In this document: piece by piece, positions 63,301-64,000 of the stretch
Layout: the number at the start of each line of letters is the position of its first letter
How positions within the stretch are numbered: position 1 is the first letter of the stretch
Assembly: GCF_019397265.1 (NCBI RefSeq)
Contig: NZ_CP068985.1
Location: forward strand, 7,661,001 to 7,725,000
DNA from: Nonomuraea coxensis DSM 45129
GTDB lineage: Bacteria > Actinomycetota > Actinomycetes > Streptosporangiales > Streptosporangiaceae
DNA: 64,000 nucleotides
Direction of reading: 5' to 3'
Translations under genes and position numbers: made by a program
The notes under the pieces: generated by a model
Told to the model about the DNA's origin: nothing
Databases searched by the model: none
Seen by the model: the letters and a program-made list of their open reading frames with translations, nothing else

Positions 63301-64000
63301 GTGCTGCCCATTCCGGCCGAGGAACTCAACGGCTCAGGGACGCTCGGGCCGTACTGGACGTTCTACCGCGCCGTCGCCGCCGAACAACTCAACCGCTGGC
63401 TTCCCGCCGACCCCTCCGTGATCCTCGACCTGTCCGGCGGCCGGGGGCGCTGGTCCGGGCAGGCGGCGAGGGCCGGGCACAAGGTGATCGAGCTGCTGGA
63501 CTTCCGCCGCAGCGTGGACACGCAGTCCCGGTTGCGGGACGCCGACCGGGTCCGTCACATACGCGCCGACGATCTGGCGTTCCTTCCCGACGGGAGCGTG
63601 GACGCGGTGCTCGCCGAGGAGCGCGTGATGTCGATCGAGCTCATGGCGGAGTCGGCCATGAGCGACGTCGCCCGCGTGCTGCGGCCCGGCGGGCGCGCGC
63701 TGGTGTGCGTCGACTCGCTGGTCCTCGGCATGGCCATCCTCGCCGAGCAGGAGCAGTGGCAGCACCTGCGGCAGACCGGCGAGGTCATGCTCGTGCCCTG
63801 GCCCGACGGCAGCATCACGCGCTGCTTCAGCAGCGGGCAGCTGCGCGAGCTGCTGGTCGGCGCCGGCCTGGAGGTGGAGTGGATGCGGCCGCGCACGGTG
63901 CTGTCGCCGTCGACGGTGGACCACGTGCTCGGCTCCGACGCGCGCTCCCTGACCTGGCTGGTGCGCACGGAGCTGGAGGCCCACCCGGACGACGACGACA
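63301..64000 (+). CDS. SAM-dependent methyltransferase, class I, partial
   Basis: 233 codons visible, cut by the right edge. GTG start with AGGAG 6 bases upstream. Class I methyltransferase fold: motif I VILDLSGGRGRWSGQAARAG (residues 40-59) and motif after strand 4 (VDAVLAEERVMSIEL), then RVLRPGGRALVCVDS. The end at the edge is an acidic tail (HPDDDD). Substrate unknown. It diverges from sigR, whose promoter lies about 90 bases away. Confidence 0.85.
   Translation, partial: MLPIPAEELNGSGTLGPYWTFYRAVAAEQLNRWLPADPSVILDLSGGRGRWSGQAARAGHKVIELLDFRRSVDTQSRLRDADRVRHIRADDLAFLPDGSVDAVLAEERVMSIELMAESAMSDVARVLRPGGRALVCVDSLVLGMAILAEQEQWQHLRQTGEVMLVPWPDGSITRCFSSGQLRELLVGAGLEVEWMRPRTVLSPSTVDHVLGSDARSLTWLVRTELEAHPDDDD

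Overview
The window is high-GC actinobacterial chromosome. It carries a sigma-R/RsrA pair, WhiB, a DasR-like regulator, a nickel superoxide dismutase with its maturation protease, a mycobacterial-type PdtaS kinase beside whiB1, and two-domain 2-oxoglutarate decarboxylase/dehydrogenase (kgd). Gene content and protein style suggest Streptosporangiales, possibly a Nonomuraea-like organism; this is inference from protein resemblance, not from a search.

Layout. 1-7972: a type I-E CRISPR-Cas locus, with cas3-cse1-cse2-cas7e read leftward (cas7e cut by the window edge) and, divergent from cas3, an array of 29 repeats and 28 spacers. 8173-13593: lipid or xenobiotic-type enzymes (SDR, metallo-hydrolase, glutathionyl-hydroquinone-reductase-like protein), an ArsR-like regulator with its MFS transporter, and a B3/B4-domain protein. 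13800-23760: kgd, a DUF6104-like small protein, a DUF4097/PadR operon, an MpaB-like oxygenase, a quinone-oxidoreductase-like dehydrogenase, a membrane-anchored unknown and a thiolase-like protein.

24000-33430: the most unusual part, six consecutive secreted trypsin-fold paralogs (called P1-P6 here). All keep the His and Asp of the catalytic triad. Only P2 keeps the catalytic Ser; P1, P3, P4 and P6 have Asp and P5 has Asn at that position. P3 to P6 also carry an insert that grows to about 150 residues and is built from repeats of a short module. Perfect or near-perfect Crp-type palindromes stand upstream of P2, P3, P4 and P5. P4 and P5 share a duplicated promoter/5' block, and P4-P6 all start with TTG. 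The last gene is followed by a 31-bp tandem repeat made from its own 3' end. This looks like an expanded family of secreted pseudo-proteases under Crp control.

33440-46256: a TPR-type regulator, NAD-malic enzyme, a polar amino-acid ABC importer, a CGNR protein, sodX/sodN, an RsbW-like anti-sigma factor with a SigF-like sigma factor, a lipid kinase, whiB1, pdtaS and dasR. Crp-type sites also lie upstream of whiB1 and pdtaS; Crp control of whiB1 is known in Mycobacterium tuberculosis. 46387-49343: three genes resembling ESX/WXG100-associated proteins. 49370-56685: bioD, a LiaS/LiaR-type two-component system with a DUF4097 protein, a thiamine-diphosphate enzyme, a PASTA Ser/Thr kinase and a thioesterase-like protein.

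56705-64000: a biotinylated 70-residue protein (TB7.3-like) with biotin carboxylase, two membrane HD-domain proteins, a nucleotide-sugar epimerase, rsrA-sigR with a sigma-R-type promoter that would make a long sigma-R form, and a divergent methyltransferase cut by the right edge. No rRNA, tRNA, insertion sequence or phage gene was recognised.
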